A program made the translations under genes and the position numbers. Positions 16,160-25,107 of a DNA stretch of 36,137 nt are shown piece after piece. The notes below the pieces were generated by a model, which had not been told where the DNA came from, searched no databases, and saw only the letters and a program-made list of their open reading frames with translations. The stretch is from Candidatus Coproplasma stercoravium (GTDB taxonomy: Bacteria > Bacillota > Clostridia > Christensenellales > Borkfalkiaceae): NCBI GenBank assembly GCA_018713165.1, contig DVFR01000023.1, positions 1 to 36,137 on the forward strand, read 5' to 3'. Numbering within the stretch: position 1 is the first letter of the stretch; every line of letters starts with the position of its first letter.

Positions 16160-18568
16160 TTACACAATAATATTAATCAATCTCTTGGGTACGATGATAA
16201 ACTTCTTTATCTGCTTGCCTTCGATAAGGGGCGCAATGTCGGCATTTGCCTTAACGAGCACTTCAATCTCGGCGTTCGGCATGTCGACGGGAATGTTTAT
16301 CTTTGCCTTTATTTTGCTGTTTACCTGAACGGCGTATTCAAAGGTGTCCTCGCCGCACTTTGCTTCGTCGAATTCGGGCCACTTTTCGTAAGTTATAGTG
16401 TTTTCGTGCCCTAAAACCTCGTGCCATATCTCCTCGGTGATAAAGGGGATAACGGGGTTTATCAGCTTTATAAAGCCTTCGGCATACTCGCGGGGGAAGC
16501 TCTTTTTGTCGGCAACTTCCTTGTAAACGGCGTTTATGAACACCATCATCTGCGAAATGGCGGTGTTTACTTTGAGCGCCATATAGTCCTCGCCGACCTT
16601 TTTAACCGTCTGGTTATATATCTTTTCGAGGTTTTTGTTGGGCTCGTCGGAGATTGCGCCCGTTTCAAAGTAAAGCCTGTGTATGCGGTCGATGAACTTC
16701 TTCACGCCCTCTATGTTCGCCGTGTTCCAGGGTTTGGTGTCGGCAACGGGCCCCATGAACATTTCGTACATTCTTAAAACGTCGGCGCCGTAGTCGCGCA
16801 CGATGTCGTTGGGGTTTATGACGTTGCCCTTTGACTTAGACATTTTTTCGCCGTCCTCGCCCAGAATCATGCCCTGGTGGAAGAGCTTTTTAAAGGGCTC
16901 TTTATAGGGAACGTAGCCTTTGTCGTAGAGGAAGTTGTTCCAGAAACGGGAGTAGAGCAGGTGTCCTACAAGGTGCTCCTTGCCGCCGCAGTAAAAGTCC
17001 ACGGGCATCCAGTGTTTAAGGAGCTCGTAGTTGGCAAACTCCTTGTCGTTGTGGGGGTCGCAGTAGCGCAGGAAATACCACGAAGAACCTGCCGAGCCGG
17101 GCATGGTGGCGGTTTCGCGCTTGCCCTTAACGCCGTCTACGGTGACGTTTACCCAGTCGGTCGCATTGTCGAGCGGCGCTTTTCCGCCGCGCGCCTTGTA
17201 GTCCTTCATGAGCGGCAGGGTGAGGGGGAGTTCCTCGTCTTTGAGAGCAACGTCCTTTCCGTTTTCGAGGTGCACGACGGGCACGGGCTCGCCCCAGTAG
17301 CGCTGGCGCGCAAATATCCATTCGCGCAGCTTGTACGATACCGTTTTCTTTCCGCAGTTATGTTCAACCAGCCACTGCGCCATTTTGTCTATGGCGTCCT
17401 GCTTGTTCAGCCCGTCCAAAAAGCCTGAATTTATGTGCAGACCGTCGCCCGTGTATGCCTCTTTCGAAATATCGCCGCCTTCAAGCACCTGAATGATGGG
17501 AATATCGAACTTTTTGGCAAATTCGTAGTCGCGCGTGTCGTGCGCGGGTACAGCCATAATCGCGCCCGTGCCGTAGGAAGTGAGCACGTAGTCGCTTATA
17601 TAGATGGGCAGTTTTGCGCCGTTCACGGGATTTATCGCATAGGCGCCCGTAAACGCGCCCGTCTTTTCTTTGTTGAGTTCCGTTCTTTCAAGCTCCGACT
17701 TGCTCGCGCACGCCTTTTTGTAAGCTTCAATCTCTCCGCGTCTGTCGGCGGCGGTAATCTTGTCGACGAGGGCGTGTTCGGGTGCGAGCACGCAGTAGGT
17801 CGCGCCGAAGAGCGTATCGCAGCGGGTGGTGAAAACGGTAAATTTTTCGTCGGTGCCGTCAACTTTGAAATCGACGTTCGCGCCGACAGATTTGCCTATC
17901 CAGTTGCGCTGCGCCGTTTTTGAGGCCTCGGGCCAGTCAATCTCGTCGAGCCCTTCCAGAAGGCGCTCGGCGTACTTGTTTATGTCGATGACCCACTGCT
18001 TCATGTTTTTGCGCACGACGGGATAGCCGCCGCGCTCGCTCTTGCCGTCGATAATCTCGTCGTTTGCGAGCACCGTTCCCAGCTCTTCGCACCAGTTTAC
18101 GGGCGTGTCGGCATAGCGCGCGAGCCCCGCCTCGTAGAGCTGTTTGAATATCCACTGCGTCCACTTGTAGTATGAAGGGTCGCATGTGGAGACGGTCTGC
18201 GTATAGTCGTACGAAAGACCGAGCATTTTGAGCTGCGAGGTGAACGTTTCGATGTTCTTCTGGGTGAAGTCGGCGGGGTTGTTGCCCGTCTTTATGGCGT
18301 ACTGCTCGGCGGGCAGACCGAATGAGTCGAACCCGATGGGGTGCAGCACGTTATATCCCTGCATTCTCTTCATGCGGGCGATTACGTCGGTGGCGGTGTA
18401 ACCTTCGGGGTGACCTACGTGCAGGCCTGCGCCCGAGGGGTAGGGGAACATATCGAGTACGTAGTACTTGGGTTTGGAAAAATCTTTCAAATCGGTGTGA
18501 AAGGTTCCGTTCTCGTCCCAGTACTTAATCCATTTTTTTTCTACTTCGTTAAAATTTGTATATGCCAT
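16160..18568 (-). CDS. leuS: Leucyl-tRNA synthetase
   Basis: A class I synthetase charging tRNA-Leu, 802 residues as usual for bacteria. The HIGH signature reads HVGH at 50-53 after FPYPSGAG, and the KMSKS loop lies at about 575. The CP1 editing domain is in the middle ([19 protein letters not shown]), with its Thr-rich and Asp landmarks present. The minus-strand start has AGGGG about 10 bases upstream and a good promoter at 18601-18629. No T-box is seen in front of leuS, unlike thrS. It is the only housekeeping gene here on the minus strand and is convergent with the pilin-like gene. Confidence 0.98.
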   Translation of the reverse strand: MAYTNFNEVEKKWIKYWDENGTFHTDLKDFSKPKYYVLDMFPYPSGAGLHVGHPEGYTATDVIARMKRMQGYNVLHPIGFDSFGLPAEQYAIKTGNNPADFTQKNIETFTSQLKMLGLSYDYTQTVSTCDPSYYKWTQWIFKQLYEAGLARYADTPVNWCEELGTVLANDEIIDGKSERGGYPVVRKNMKQWVIDINKYAERLLEGLDEIDWPEASKTAQRNWIGKSVGANVDFKVDGTDEKFTVFTTRCDTLFGATYCVLAPEHALVDKITAADRRGEIEAYKKACASKSELERTELNKEKTGAFTGAYAINPVNGAKLPIYISDYVLTSYGTGAIMAVPAHDTRDYEFAKKFDIPIIQVLEGGDISKEAYTGDGLHINSGFLDGLNKQDAIDKMAQWLVEHNCGKKTVSYKLREWIFARQRYWGEPVPVVHLENGKDVALKDEELPLTLPLMKDYKARGGKAPLDNATDWVNVTVDGVKGKRETATMPGSAGSSWYFLRYCDPHNDKEFANYELLKHWMPVDFYCGGKEHLVGHLLYSRFWNNFLYDKGYVPYKEPFKKLFHQGMILGEDGEKMSKSKGNVINPNDIVRDYGADVLRMYEMFMGPVADTKPWNTANIEGVKKFIDRIHRLYFETGAISDEPNKNLEKIYNQTVKKVGEDYMALKVNTAISQMMVFINAVYKEVADKKSFPREYAEGFIKLINPVIPFITEEIWHEVLGHENTITYEKWPEFDEAKCGEDTFEYAVQVNSKIKAKINIPVDMPNAEIEVLVKANADIAPLIEGKQIKKFIIVPKRLINIIV

Positions 18569-18600
18569 AATATAATAGCCCCTGTGATGTACTGCGTATT

Positions 18601-18629
18601 ATTATACATAGTCCGTCGCTTTTTAGCAA
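18601..18629 (-). promoter_or_regulatory. Promoter of leuS
   Basis: On the minus strand TTGCTA (18624-18629), a 17-base spacer and TATAAT (18601-18606). The leader is only about 25-30 bases. Confidence 0.75.
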
Positions 18630-18661
18630 ATATTTTTGCCCGCAATAGCCCATTAAAGTTG

Positions 18662-18690
18662 TTGACAAACGCCGTAAAAAATTATAAGAT
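18662..18690 (+). promoter_or_regulatory. Promoter of the thrS T-box transcript
   Basis: TTGACA at 18662-18667, 17-base spacer, TAAGAT at 18685-18690, divergent from the leuS promoter. Confidence 0.8.
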
Positions 18691-18696
18691 AGAATT

Positions 18697-18912
18697 ACCG
18701 AACGGGAGAAGAGTACCGTCCGCGTGCCTTACAGAGAGCGGAACCATAGGCTGCAAGTTCCGCAGGCGGGCGCGGGTAGCGGGAAACCGCCTCCGGAGCG
18801 TTCGGCGACAATTTTAAAAGCGGTCTTAAAGACAATTAAGGTGGAACCGCGCGAAGAGAACTTTGCGCCCTTAAACTGTGCCGTGCGTGCGGCAGTTTAA
18901 GGGCGTTTTTTA
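18697..18912 (+). promoter_or_regulatory. T-box riboswitch controlling thrS
   Basis: The conserved T-box core AAGGTGGAACCGCG occupies 18838-18851, followed by a 13-bp terminator stem (18866-18878 with 18893-18905) and a T-run. Upstream, the AGAGAG and GGCTGCAAG elements of Stem I are visible near 18730-18760. On the 3' side of Stem I an ACC triplet at 18786-18788 is the likely threonine specifier (inference). Uncharged tRNA-Thr would pair with the specifier and the T-box bulge and prevent termination. The leader lies directly in front of thrS. Confidence 0.93.
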
Positions 18913-18938
18913 TTTATTTTGTTCAGGAGAAAGATTAT

Positions 18939-20846
18939 ATGAAGGTTATACTCAAAAACGGCGACGGGCTGTCGCTCGAAGAGGGCGCGAGGTGCTCCGA
19001 CGCCGCAAAGGCGATAAACGAATCTCTTGCGAGAAACGCAGTGGCGGCAAAGGTAAACGGCGTTTTATGCGACCTTTCGCACGAGCTCAAAGAGGGGGAC
19101 AAGCTCGAGCTTTTAACCCTCAAAGACCACGAGGGGCTCGAAGTTTACCGCCATACCTGCGCGCACGTGCTCGCGCAGGCAGTCAAAACGATATTCCCCA
19201 CCTGCAAACTCGCGATAGGGCCCGTGATTGAAAACGGCTTCTATTACGATTTCGACTTCAACACCCCCATAACGCAGGAGGACTTTGAAAAGATTGAAGC
19301 CGAAATGCAGAAGATTATAAAGGCGAACACGCCCATAGAGCGCTTCGAACTCTCCCGCAAAGAGGCGGTGGAGCTCATGTCGGGCTATAACGAAAAGTAT
19401 AAGGTCGAGCTTATCAACGACCTGCCCGACGACGCCGCGATTTCCTTCTATAAGCAGGGTTCCTTCACCGACCTCTGCCGCGGCCCCCATCTTCCCTCGA
19501 CGGGCAAGATTAAGGCGTTCAAGCTCACGTCGATTGCGGGCGCTTACTGGCGCGGCAACGAAAAGAACAAGATGCTCACGCGCATTTACGGCGTTGCGTT
19601 CGCCAAAAAGGACGAGATGCAGGCTTACTTCGACATGCTCGAAGAGGCAAAGAAGCGCGACCACATAAAGCTCGGCAAGGAGCTCAGACTTTTCGCCCTC
19701 TTAAACGAGGGAAAAGGTTTCCCGTTCTTCCTTCCCAACGGCATGGTGCTCAAAAATATCCTCGCCGACTACTGGCGCGACCTGCATCGCAAAGAGGGGT
19801 ACGTGGAGATTCAGACTCCCATAATATTAAACCGCACCCTTTGGGAGACCTCCGGTCACTGGGACCACTACAAAGACAATATGTACACGACCAAGATTGA
19901 CGGGGAGGACTGCGCGATAAAGCCCATGAACTGCCCCGGCGGCATGCTCGTGTATAAACTTCAGCCCCACAGCTATAAAGATTTGCCCATAAGAATGGGC
20001 GAGATGGGTCTCGTTCACCGCCACGAAAAGAGCGGTCAGCTCCACGGCCTGTTCCGCGTGCGCTGTTTCACGCAGGACGACGCGCACATCTTCATGCTTC
20101 CCGAACAGATAACCGACGAGATTAAGGGCGTCGTAAGGCTCACAGATAAAATTTATAAGCAGTTCGGTTTCAAATACAAAGTCGAGCTCTCCACCCGTCC
20201 CGAAAACAGCATGGGCACGGAAAAGGAGTGGAACATGGCGACCGACGCGCTGCGCGCCGCTCTGGACGAGCTCGGGTTCGAATATGAGATTAACGAGGGC
20301 GACGGCGCGTTCTACGGGCCCAAGATTGACTTCCATCTCCAGGACAGCATAGGCAGAACGTGGCAGTGCGGCACCATTCAGCTCGACTTCCAGATGCCCC
20401 AGCGCTTCGAGCTCGAATATACGGGCGAGGACGGCGAAAAGCACCGCCCCATAATGATTCACCGCGCAATTTTCGGCTCGATGGAGAGGTTCATCGGCAT
20501 ACTTATCGAGCATTACGCGGGTAAATTCCCCGTATGGCTCGCGCCCGTCCAGGTCAAGGTGCTCTCTATAACCGACAGGACGAAGGACTACGCAAATGCC
20601 GTATGCGAGAAGCTTAAAGCGCGCGGCATACGCGTCGAGCTCGACGGCAGGAACGAGAAGATAGGCTACAAGATAAGGGAGGCAAAGCTCGAAAAAGTGC
20701 CCTACGTTCTCGTTGTCGGCGACGCCGAGGAGCGCGACGGCACGGTAAACGTAAACAAGCGCGGCGTGGAGGAGAAGTCCACCGTCGGCGTGGAGGAGTT
20801 TATCGAAACGGTCGTTGCCGAAAACAGGGACAAGGTTGCATTTTAA
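18939..20846 (+). CDS. thrS: Threonyl-tRNA synthetase
   Basis: A class II synthetase charging tRNA-Thr, 635 residues. It has an N-terminal TGS domain (1-60), the editing/SAD domain (HTCAHVLAQAVK), the catalytic core and a C-terminal anticodon domain. Zinc ligands match the family: Cys in MNCPGG at about 332, His in HRHEKSG at about 383 and His near the motif IHRAIFGSMERF..LIEH at about 510. AGGAG lies before the ATG. Expression is controlled by the T-box immediately upstream. The order thrS-infC-rpmI-rplT is also known from other bacteria, although here infC has its own promoter. Confidence 0.98.
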   Translation: MKVILKNGDGLSLEEGARCSDAAKAINESLARNAVAAKVNGVLCDLSHELKEGDKLELLTLKDHEGLEVYRHTCAHVLAQAVKTIFPTCKLAIGPVIENGFYYDFDFNTPITQEDFEKIEAEMQKIIKANTPIERFELSRKEAVELMSGYNEKYKVELINDLPDDAAISFYKQGSFTDLCRGPHLPSTGKIKAFKLTSIAGAYWRGNEKNKMLTRIYGVAFAKKDEMQAYFDMLEEAKKRDHIKLGKELRLFALLNEGKGFPFFLPNGMVLKNILADYWRDLHRKEGYVEIQTPIILNRTLWETSGHWDHYKDNMYTTKIDGEDCAIKPMNCPGGMLVYKLQPHSYKDLPIRMGEMGLVHRHEKSGQLHGLFRVRCFTQDDAHIFMLPEQITDEIKGVVRLTDKIYKQFGFKYKVELSTRPENSMGTEKEWNMATDALRAALDELGFEYEINEGDGAFYGPKIDFHLQDSIGRTWQCGTIQLDFQMPQRFELEYTGEDGEKHRPIMIHRAIFGSMERFIGILIEHYAGKFPVWLAPVQVKVLSITDRTKDYANAVCEKLKARGIRVELDGRNEKIGYKIREAKLEKVPYVLVVGDAEERDGTVNVNKRGVEEKSTVGVEEFIETVVAENRDKVAF

Positions 20847-20860
20847 AAAGTTTTGGTTTT

Positions 20861-20890
20861 ATACCGCGGCAAAACATTTTGCCGCGGTAT
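20861..20890 (+). terminator. Hairpin after thrS
   Basis: A 14-bp perfect stem (20861-20874 with 20877-20890) with a 2-base loop. The expected T-run is displaced (five Ts from 20897), so termination may be partial. Confidence 0.7.
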
Positions 20891-20953
20891 AACGAATTTT
20901 TGCCGTTATTTTATAAATTAATAAAAACGGGCACAGATTTTACATAAAATCGT

Positions 20954-20982
20954 TTGACATTTTCCCTGCGGTATTGTATTAT
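20954..20982 (+). promoter_or_regulatory. Promoter of infC-rpmI-rplT
   Basis: TTGACA at 20954-20959, 17-base spacer and TATTAT at 20977-20982: a near-consensus vegetative promoter. Confidence 0.87.
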
Positions 20983-20988
20983 TTTAGG

Positions 20989-21123
20989 GTAAGCAAAGGC
21001 AAAACCTTTCGCCGTACGGAAAGTCTGTGTCGGCTCATAATGAACTTTTCTTGCAGAATCAAAAAAGATTCTCGCAGTATCACGTCATTATCGCGGTTTG
21101 CTTTTGCAGACCGCGTTTTTTTG
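20989..21123 (+). promoter_or_regulatory. L20-type leader with attenuator terminator
   Basis: The leader between promoter and infC ends in a 10-bp stem (21092-21101 with 21106-21115) with a TTTT loop and a T-run at 21116-21122, a strong terminator inside the 5' leader. A smaller hairpin (AGAATC with GATTCT) lies before it near 21060. In Firmicutes ribosomal protein L20 represses this operon through such a leader; the same is inferred here. Confidence 0.75.
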
Positions 21124-21151
21124 CGGCAAATAAAATGAGAGGTAAAAAGTT

Positions 21152-21664
21152 ATCAAAGATTCCTATTCTATCAACGAAGATATCCGCGACAGGGAAGTCA
21201 GGGTTATAGGTTCCGACGGACAGATGCTCGGCGTCATGCCCGCTGCGCAGGCGCAGAGGCTTGCTTATGAGCAGGAGCTCGACCTCGTGAAAATCTCCCC
21301 GACTGCGAATCCGCCCGTATGTAAAATTATGGACTATTCCAAGTTCAAATACGAGCAGGCGAAAAAGGATAAGGAAAACCGCAAGAACCAGACCATCGTC
21401 GAGCTTAAAGAGATAAGGCTTTCCATGACCATCGACGTCGGCGACATAGCCGTAAAAACCAAGCAGTGCCTCAAATTTTTAGAGGCGGGCAACAAGGTTA
21501 AGGTGTCTATCCGCATGAAGGGCAGGGAAAATTCCCGTTCCTATCAGGGCGTGAAAGTTATGGAAAACTTTTTCGAAGGTTTAGGCGGCAAGGCGGTTAT
21601 GGATAAAAAGCCTACGACCGAGGGCAGGAACATAATAATGATGCTCTCTCCCGCAAAGGCTTGA
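21152..21664 (+). CDS. infC: Translation initiation factor IF-3, AUC start codon
   Basis: IF-3 prevents premature subunit joining and proofreads start codons. The first ATG in frame (21224) would cut off the conserved N-terminus (SINEDIRDREVRVIG). In the longer frame, a stop at 21143 leaves no ATG, GTG or TTG before 21224. The best start is ATC at 21152, with AGAGG at 21138-21142 nine bases upstream, giving 170 residues, the normal length. Rare start codons are a hallmark of infC because IF-3 discriminates against them and so regulates its own synthesis. The C-terminal domain is intact (IRLSMTIDVGDIAVK, VSIRMKGRE). A GTT at 21149 is a less likely alternative start. Confidence 0.93.
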   Translation: MKDSYSINEDIRDREVRVIGSDGQMLGVMPAAQAQRLAYEQELDLVKISPTANPPVCKIMDYSKFKYEQAKKDKENRKNQTIVELKEIRLSMTIDVGDIAVKTKQCLKFLEAGNKVKVSIRMKGRENSRSYQGVKVMENFFEGLGGKAVMDKKPTTEGRNIIMMLSPAKA

Positions 21665-21709
21665 ACACGCTCATTTTAAATTAAAAAATTATCATCGGAG
21701 GTTATAAAT

Positions 21710-21910
21710 ATGCCCAAGCAGAAATCACACAGCGGCACGAAAAAGCGTTTCTGGCTCACTTCTACCGGCAAGGTAAAAAGGGCGCATGGCGGCAAAAACC
21801 ACAAGGCAGAAACCAAGAACAGGAAGAGAAAGAGAAATTTGCGTAAGAACACGTTAGTTTCCACCACGCAGGAATCCACCGTAAGGTCGATGATTCCCTA
21901 CAAGGATTAA
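21710..21910 (+). CDS. rpmI: 50S ribosomal protein bL35
   Basis: A very basic 66-residue protein beginning MPKQKSHSGTKKRF and containing HGGKNHKAETKNRKRKRNLR, the normal bL35 pattern. GGAGG lies before the ATG. It is between infC and rplT in the conserved operon order. Confidence 0.98.
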   Translation: MPKQKSHSGTKKRFWLTSTGKVKRAHGGKNHKAETKNRKRKRNLRKNTLVSTTQESTVRSMIPYKD

Positions 21911-21922
21911 GGAGGTACCAAA

Positions 21923-22273
21923 ATGCGTATTAAAAGAACAGTAAACGCGCTCAAAAAGCGCAGAAAGATATTCCGCCTCTCCAAGGGCTACTTCGGCAAC
22001 AAATCCAAGTCTTACAGGATTGCCCGCGAAGCCGTAATGAAGTCCCTCAACTACGCGTTCATCGGCAGAAAGCTCAGAAAGCGCGATATGCGCAGCCTCT
22101 GGATTGCCAGAATCAACGCCGCCGCAAGGGTAAACGGTCTCTCGTATTCCAAGTTCATGCACGGCCTTAAAGTTGCCGGCATCAACCTCAACAGAAAAGT
22201 TCTCGCAGACCTCGCTGTAAACGACGCGGCAGCATTCGCCGCTCTCGCCGAAAAGGCAAAGGCTGCGGTTTAA
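21923..22273 (+). CDS. rplT: 50S ribosomal protein bL20
   Basis: A 116-residue basic protein with the L20 signature ([19 protein letters not shown], followed by [15 protein letters not shown]). It binds 23S rRNA early in 50S assembly and, in Firmicutes, represses its own operon through the leader upstream of infC. AAGGAGG gives a strong ribosome-binding site 12 bases after rpmI. Confidence 0.98.
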   Translation: MRIKRTVNALKKRRKIFRLSKGYFGNKSKSYRIAREAVMKSLNYAFIGRKLRKRDMRSLWIARINAAARVNGLSYSKFMHGLKVAGINLNRKVLADLAVNDAAAFAALAEKAKAAV

Positions 22274-22284
22274 GCGCACACAAT

Positions 22285-22316
22285 AATTAAGCCTTGAAAC
22301 ACAGGCTTAATTTTTT
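22285..22316 (+). terminator. Terminator of the infC operon
   Basis: A 10-bp stem (22285-22294 with 22303-22312), 8-base loop and a run of six Ts. It ends only 8 bases before the next start codon. Confidence 0.85.
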
Positions 22317-22323
22317 GCTTTTT

Positions 22324-23067
22324 ATGAAATTAGAATCAAAATCCAACCCGAAAGTGCGGGCAATGGCGGCGCTCAAAGAAAAAAAGTTCCGCAAAGAGCG
22401 CGGCGAGTATCTCGTCGAGGGCGTAAAAATGGTTTCGGAGTGCATTTCTGCGGGCTGTGAGATAACTTCTCTCATGTGCACGGAGGAGTATCTGCCGCGG
22501 TTTGCTTCCGCGACTGAGGTATCGCGCGCCGTATATGAATTTATCTCCGACGAAAAGTCGCCGCAGGGCGTAATTGCATCGGTAAAAATTCCCGTCATGC
22601 CCGTCGCCGCGCCGCAGGGAAGGTGCGTTCTTCTGGACGGGCTTCAGGACCCCGGCAACGTCGGCACGATAATAAGAACGGCAAATGCGGCGGGCTACGG
22701 AGATATTTATCTCGTCGGCTGTGCCGACCCGTTTTCGCCCAAAGCCGTGCGCGCGAGCATGAGCGGCGTGTTTTTCACGCGCATAATGCAGGGCTCCGCG
22801 CAGGAGGTTCTTTCGGCGCTCGGCGGCGTTCCGCTCGTCTGTGCCGATATGGACGGAGAGAGCGCATACGGTTTTGCCGCACCCGGAAAATTCTGCCTGT
22901 GCATAGGCAGCGAGGGTTCGGGACTTTCGGAGGAGGTCAGGCGCGCGGCGGCGCATACGGTAAAAATTCCCATGCGCCCGACCTGCGAAAGCCTCAATGC
23001 CGCGGTATCCGCGGGGATTTTGATGTATTTGCTTAAAGGCGCGGAAAACTTAGTTTCCAAAGAATAG
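22324..23067 (+). CDS. SpoU/TrmH-family RNA 2'-O-methyltransferase
   Basis: A SPOUT methyltransferase using S-adenosylmethionine to methylate ribose in rRNA or tRNA; the exact RNA site is not predictable. The N-terminal substrate-binding domain shows NPKVRAMAALKEKKFR, and the catalytic knot carries motif 1 (DPGNVGTIIRTA), motif 2 (IGSEGSGLS) and motif 3 (IPMRPTCESLNAAVSAGI). The ATG at 22324 gives 247 residues and begins at the usual family N-terminus; a TTG at 22294 in frame lies within the preceding terminator and is rejected. No clear Shine-Dalgarno sequence is present. It is close to YebC downstream, with an 18-base gap. Confidence 0.94.
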   Translation: MKLESKSNPKVRAMAALKEKKFRKERGEYLVEGVKMVSECISAGCEITSLMCTEEYLPRFASATEVSRAVYEFISDEKSPQGVIASVKIPVMPVAAPQGRCVLLDGLQDPGNVGTIIRTANAAGYGDIYLVGCADPFSPKAVRASMSGVFFTRIMQGSAQEVLSALGGVPLVCADMDGESAYGFAAPGKFCLCIGSEGSGLSEEVRRAAAHTVKIPMRPTCESLNAAVSAGILMYLLKGAENLVSKE

Positions 23068-23085
23068 AAAGGAGGGTTACGATAC

Positions 23086-23823
23086 ATGTCAGGTCATTCC
23101 AAATGGCACAATATACAGGCGAAGAAGGGCAAGACCGACGCCGCGCGCGGCGCGATTTTCACAAAGCTCGGCAGGGAGATTGCCGTTGCGGCTAAGGGCA
23201 ACCCCAATCCCGATACAAACAGCAAGCTTGCCGACGCCATCGCAAAGGCTAAGGCGGCAAACATGCCCAACGACACCATAAAGCGCTCCATTGCGCGCGC
23301 GGCGGGCGATATGGGCGACAAAGAATACAAGGAGCTCACCTACGAAGGCTACGGCGTCGGCGGCGCGGCGGTGATTATAAACACCCTCACCGACAACGTA
23401 AACAGGACGGCGGGCGACGTCCGTTCGACCATGTCGAAGTGCGGCGGTCAGATGGGCAACACGGGCTGTGTATCCTATATGTTCGACAAGAAGGGTTATC
23501 TTGCCGTAGAACGCACGCCTTCGCTCGACGAGGATACAATGATGGAGTACTGCCTCGACGCGGGCGCCGACGATTTTGTGGCGCAGGACGACGCTTACGA
23601 GGTATACTGTGCGCCCGAGAGCTTCTCCGCGGTGCGTTCGTATCTCGAAGAGAAGGGCGTAAATTTCTTTGAGGCGGCTGTGAAGATGATTCCGCAGAAC
23701 TATATCACGCTCGATGCCGATAAGCTCGAAACGTTTAAAAAGATGCTCGATAAGCTTGACGAGCTCGACGACGTTCAGGACGTTTACCACAACGTTGAGC
23801 TTCCCGACGAGGACGAAGAGTAA
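23086..23823 (+). CDS. YebC/PmpR-family protein (TACO1-like)
   Basis: The 245 residues begin with the family signature MSGHSKWHNIQAKKGKTDAA and continue with EGYGVGGAAVIINTLTDNVNRT. The family is annotated as transcription regulators, and recent work on relatives points to a translation role at difficult peptide motifs. AAGGAGGG precedes the ATG. It closes the translation-related run and is followed by a strong terminator. Function in this organism cannot be decided between DNA and ribosome roles from sequence. Confidence 0.97.
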   Translation: MSGHSKWHNIQAKKGKTDAARGAIFTKLGREIAVAAKGNPNPDTNSKLADAIAKAKAANMPNDTIKRSIARAAGDMGDKEYKELTYEGYGVGGAAVIINTLTDNVNRTAGDVRSTMSKCGGQMGNTGCVSYMFDKKGYLAVERTPSLDEDTMMEYCLDAGADDFVAQDDAYEVYCAPESFSAVRSYLEEKGVNFFEAAVKMIPQNYITLDADKLETFKKMLDKLDELDDVQDVYHNVELPDEDEE

Positions 23824-23846
23824 GAGCCGTTTTTATGACTGCGATT

Positions 23847-23876
23847 AAGACCCGCGCATGTGCGCGGGTCTTTTTT
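23847..23876 (+). terminator. Intrinsic terminator after the YebC gene
   Basis: A 12-bp perfect stem (23847-23858 with 23861-23872) with a 2-base loop and a T-run to 23876. Confidence 0.92.
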
Positions 23877-24081
23877 ATAAAATTATTGCATTCGCCGCGT
23901 ATAAACGAATCCGCTTTGCAAAAAATATTAGTACAAGCGGCGACGCTTTAATAATATAGTCTGTTTTAAAGCGTTTACGCTTTGAGCTTTAAAAAATTTC
24001 GCGTATTCTGCATTTACTTATTGTATGATTGCCCGATTTTATTTTGTAAGCTGATTGTTGTTTATGCTTTAAACGGGCGCG

Positions 24082-24113
24082 GGGAAGCGTTTTCTTTTAC
24101 GGAAACGCTTCCC
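24082..24113. other. Hairpin in an otherwise empty 270-base gap
   Basis: An 11-bp perfect stem (24082-24092 with 24103-24113) around a 10-base loop, with weak T-richness after it. The rest of 23877-24151 is AT-rich and shows no gene; the hairpin could terminate antisense or readthrough transcripts. Confidence 0.5.
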
Positions 24114-24151
24114 TATGTATTTTTAGGGCATTTTTCGGCATAGAATAAACT

Positions 24152-25069
24152 ATGCGCAAAATAGCACGTTTTATTTGCGCCTGTCTCTGCCTGTGCGCAC
24201 TCGCCGGCGGGGCGGTTGCAGCGTTTATAATCAACGAAAGCGGCGAGGGCGGGGCGGAAGAGCAATCGTTAACGGTGCTCACGCTGTGGCAGATAGACAG
24301 CTTCGAGGGCGGCAAGGGTTCGCGCGCCGACTATCTGCGCGGGCTCGCGGAGGAGTTTTCAAAAAATAATTCCGTATATATCGAAGTTACGTCGCTTTCG
24401 TCCGACGCCGCGCGGCAGAATATCGAAAACGGCACCGTGCCCGACATTATTTCGTACGGGGCGGGGTTTTACGGGCTCGAAAGGCTGATAACGGGCGGCC
24501 CGCCCGAGGCATGGTGCAGGGGCGGCTATTGCCTGCTGTCGCTTACAAGCTCCGATTTTTCGGGCGCGACGGCGCAGAATACCGTGATAAACGAGGGGCG
24601 CGACAATCTGACCGAAGCCGCCGCGCTGCTGGGCGGATTGGAAGGGGCGGATACGGCGGCGCCGACGAGCGCATACGTCCGGCTTATAAACGGGGAATAT
24701 CAGTTTCTGCTCGGCACCCAGCGCGACGTGCAGCGGCTTATAACGCGCGGCGAAAATTTTTTCGTAAAGCCGCTCAACGAATTCAACGATTTATATCAGT
24801 ACATAGCCGTATTGAGCAAAGACGCTAAAAAACTTGCGACGGCGGAAGAGTATATTTCGTACGTCGTTTCGCAGAGCGAAAAGCTGTCGTCGATAGGAAT
24901 GTTTGGCGAAGGACTCAGTTTATACGACGGCGCAATGCATGAGTTGGAGTCGGCGGAGTGCGAATACGGACTGCCTGCCGTCGTAAGCGGCGGAGCCGTT
25001 GAAAAAATTAAAGCGGCAGTTCAGGCGCAAGATATAAATCTCGTGAAAAGTTTACTCAAACCATTGTAA
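24152..25069 (+). CDS. Putative extracellular solute-binding-like protein
   Basis: A 305-residue exported protein: a basic start (MRKIAR), a hydrophobic segment at about 7-27 that acts as signal or anchor, then a mature region. The stretch VLTLWQIDSFEGGKGSRADY, the later LAEEFSKNN..IEVTSL and VPDIISYG resemble the N-lobe of family 1 sugar-binding proteins. It is shorter than the usual 400 or more residues and no ABC permease or ATPase is nearby. There is no proper lipobox, although the signal is cysteine-rich. No Shine-Dalgarno sequence is evident. It may be a sensor or a reduced binding protein; transport is not supported by context. Confidence 0.6.
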   Translation: MRKIARFICACLCLCALAGGAVAAFIINESGEGGAEEQSLTVLTLWQIDSFEGGKGSRADYLRGLAEEFSKNNSVYIEVTSLSSDAARQNIENGTVPDIISYGAGFYGLERLITGGPPEAWCRGGYCLLSLTSSDFSGATAQNTVINEGRDNLTEAAALLGGLEGADTAAPTSAYVRLINGEYQFLLGTQRDVQRLITRGENFFVKPLNEFNDLYQYIAVLSKDAKKLATAEEYISYVVSQSEKLSSIGMFGEGLSLYDGAMHELESAECEYGLPAVVSGGAVEKIKAAVQAQDINLVKSLLKPL

Positions 25070-25107
25070 AAACGCGAAAAAAATGTTATCATATAGGAGT
25101 AGATAAT

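Noticed and set aside
21224-21226. ATG 21224 as the start of infC
   Set aside because: It would delete the conserved IF-3 N-terminus, which is encoded in frame upstream without a standard start codon.
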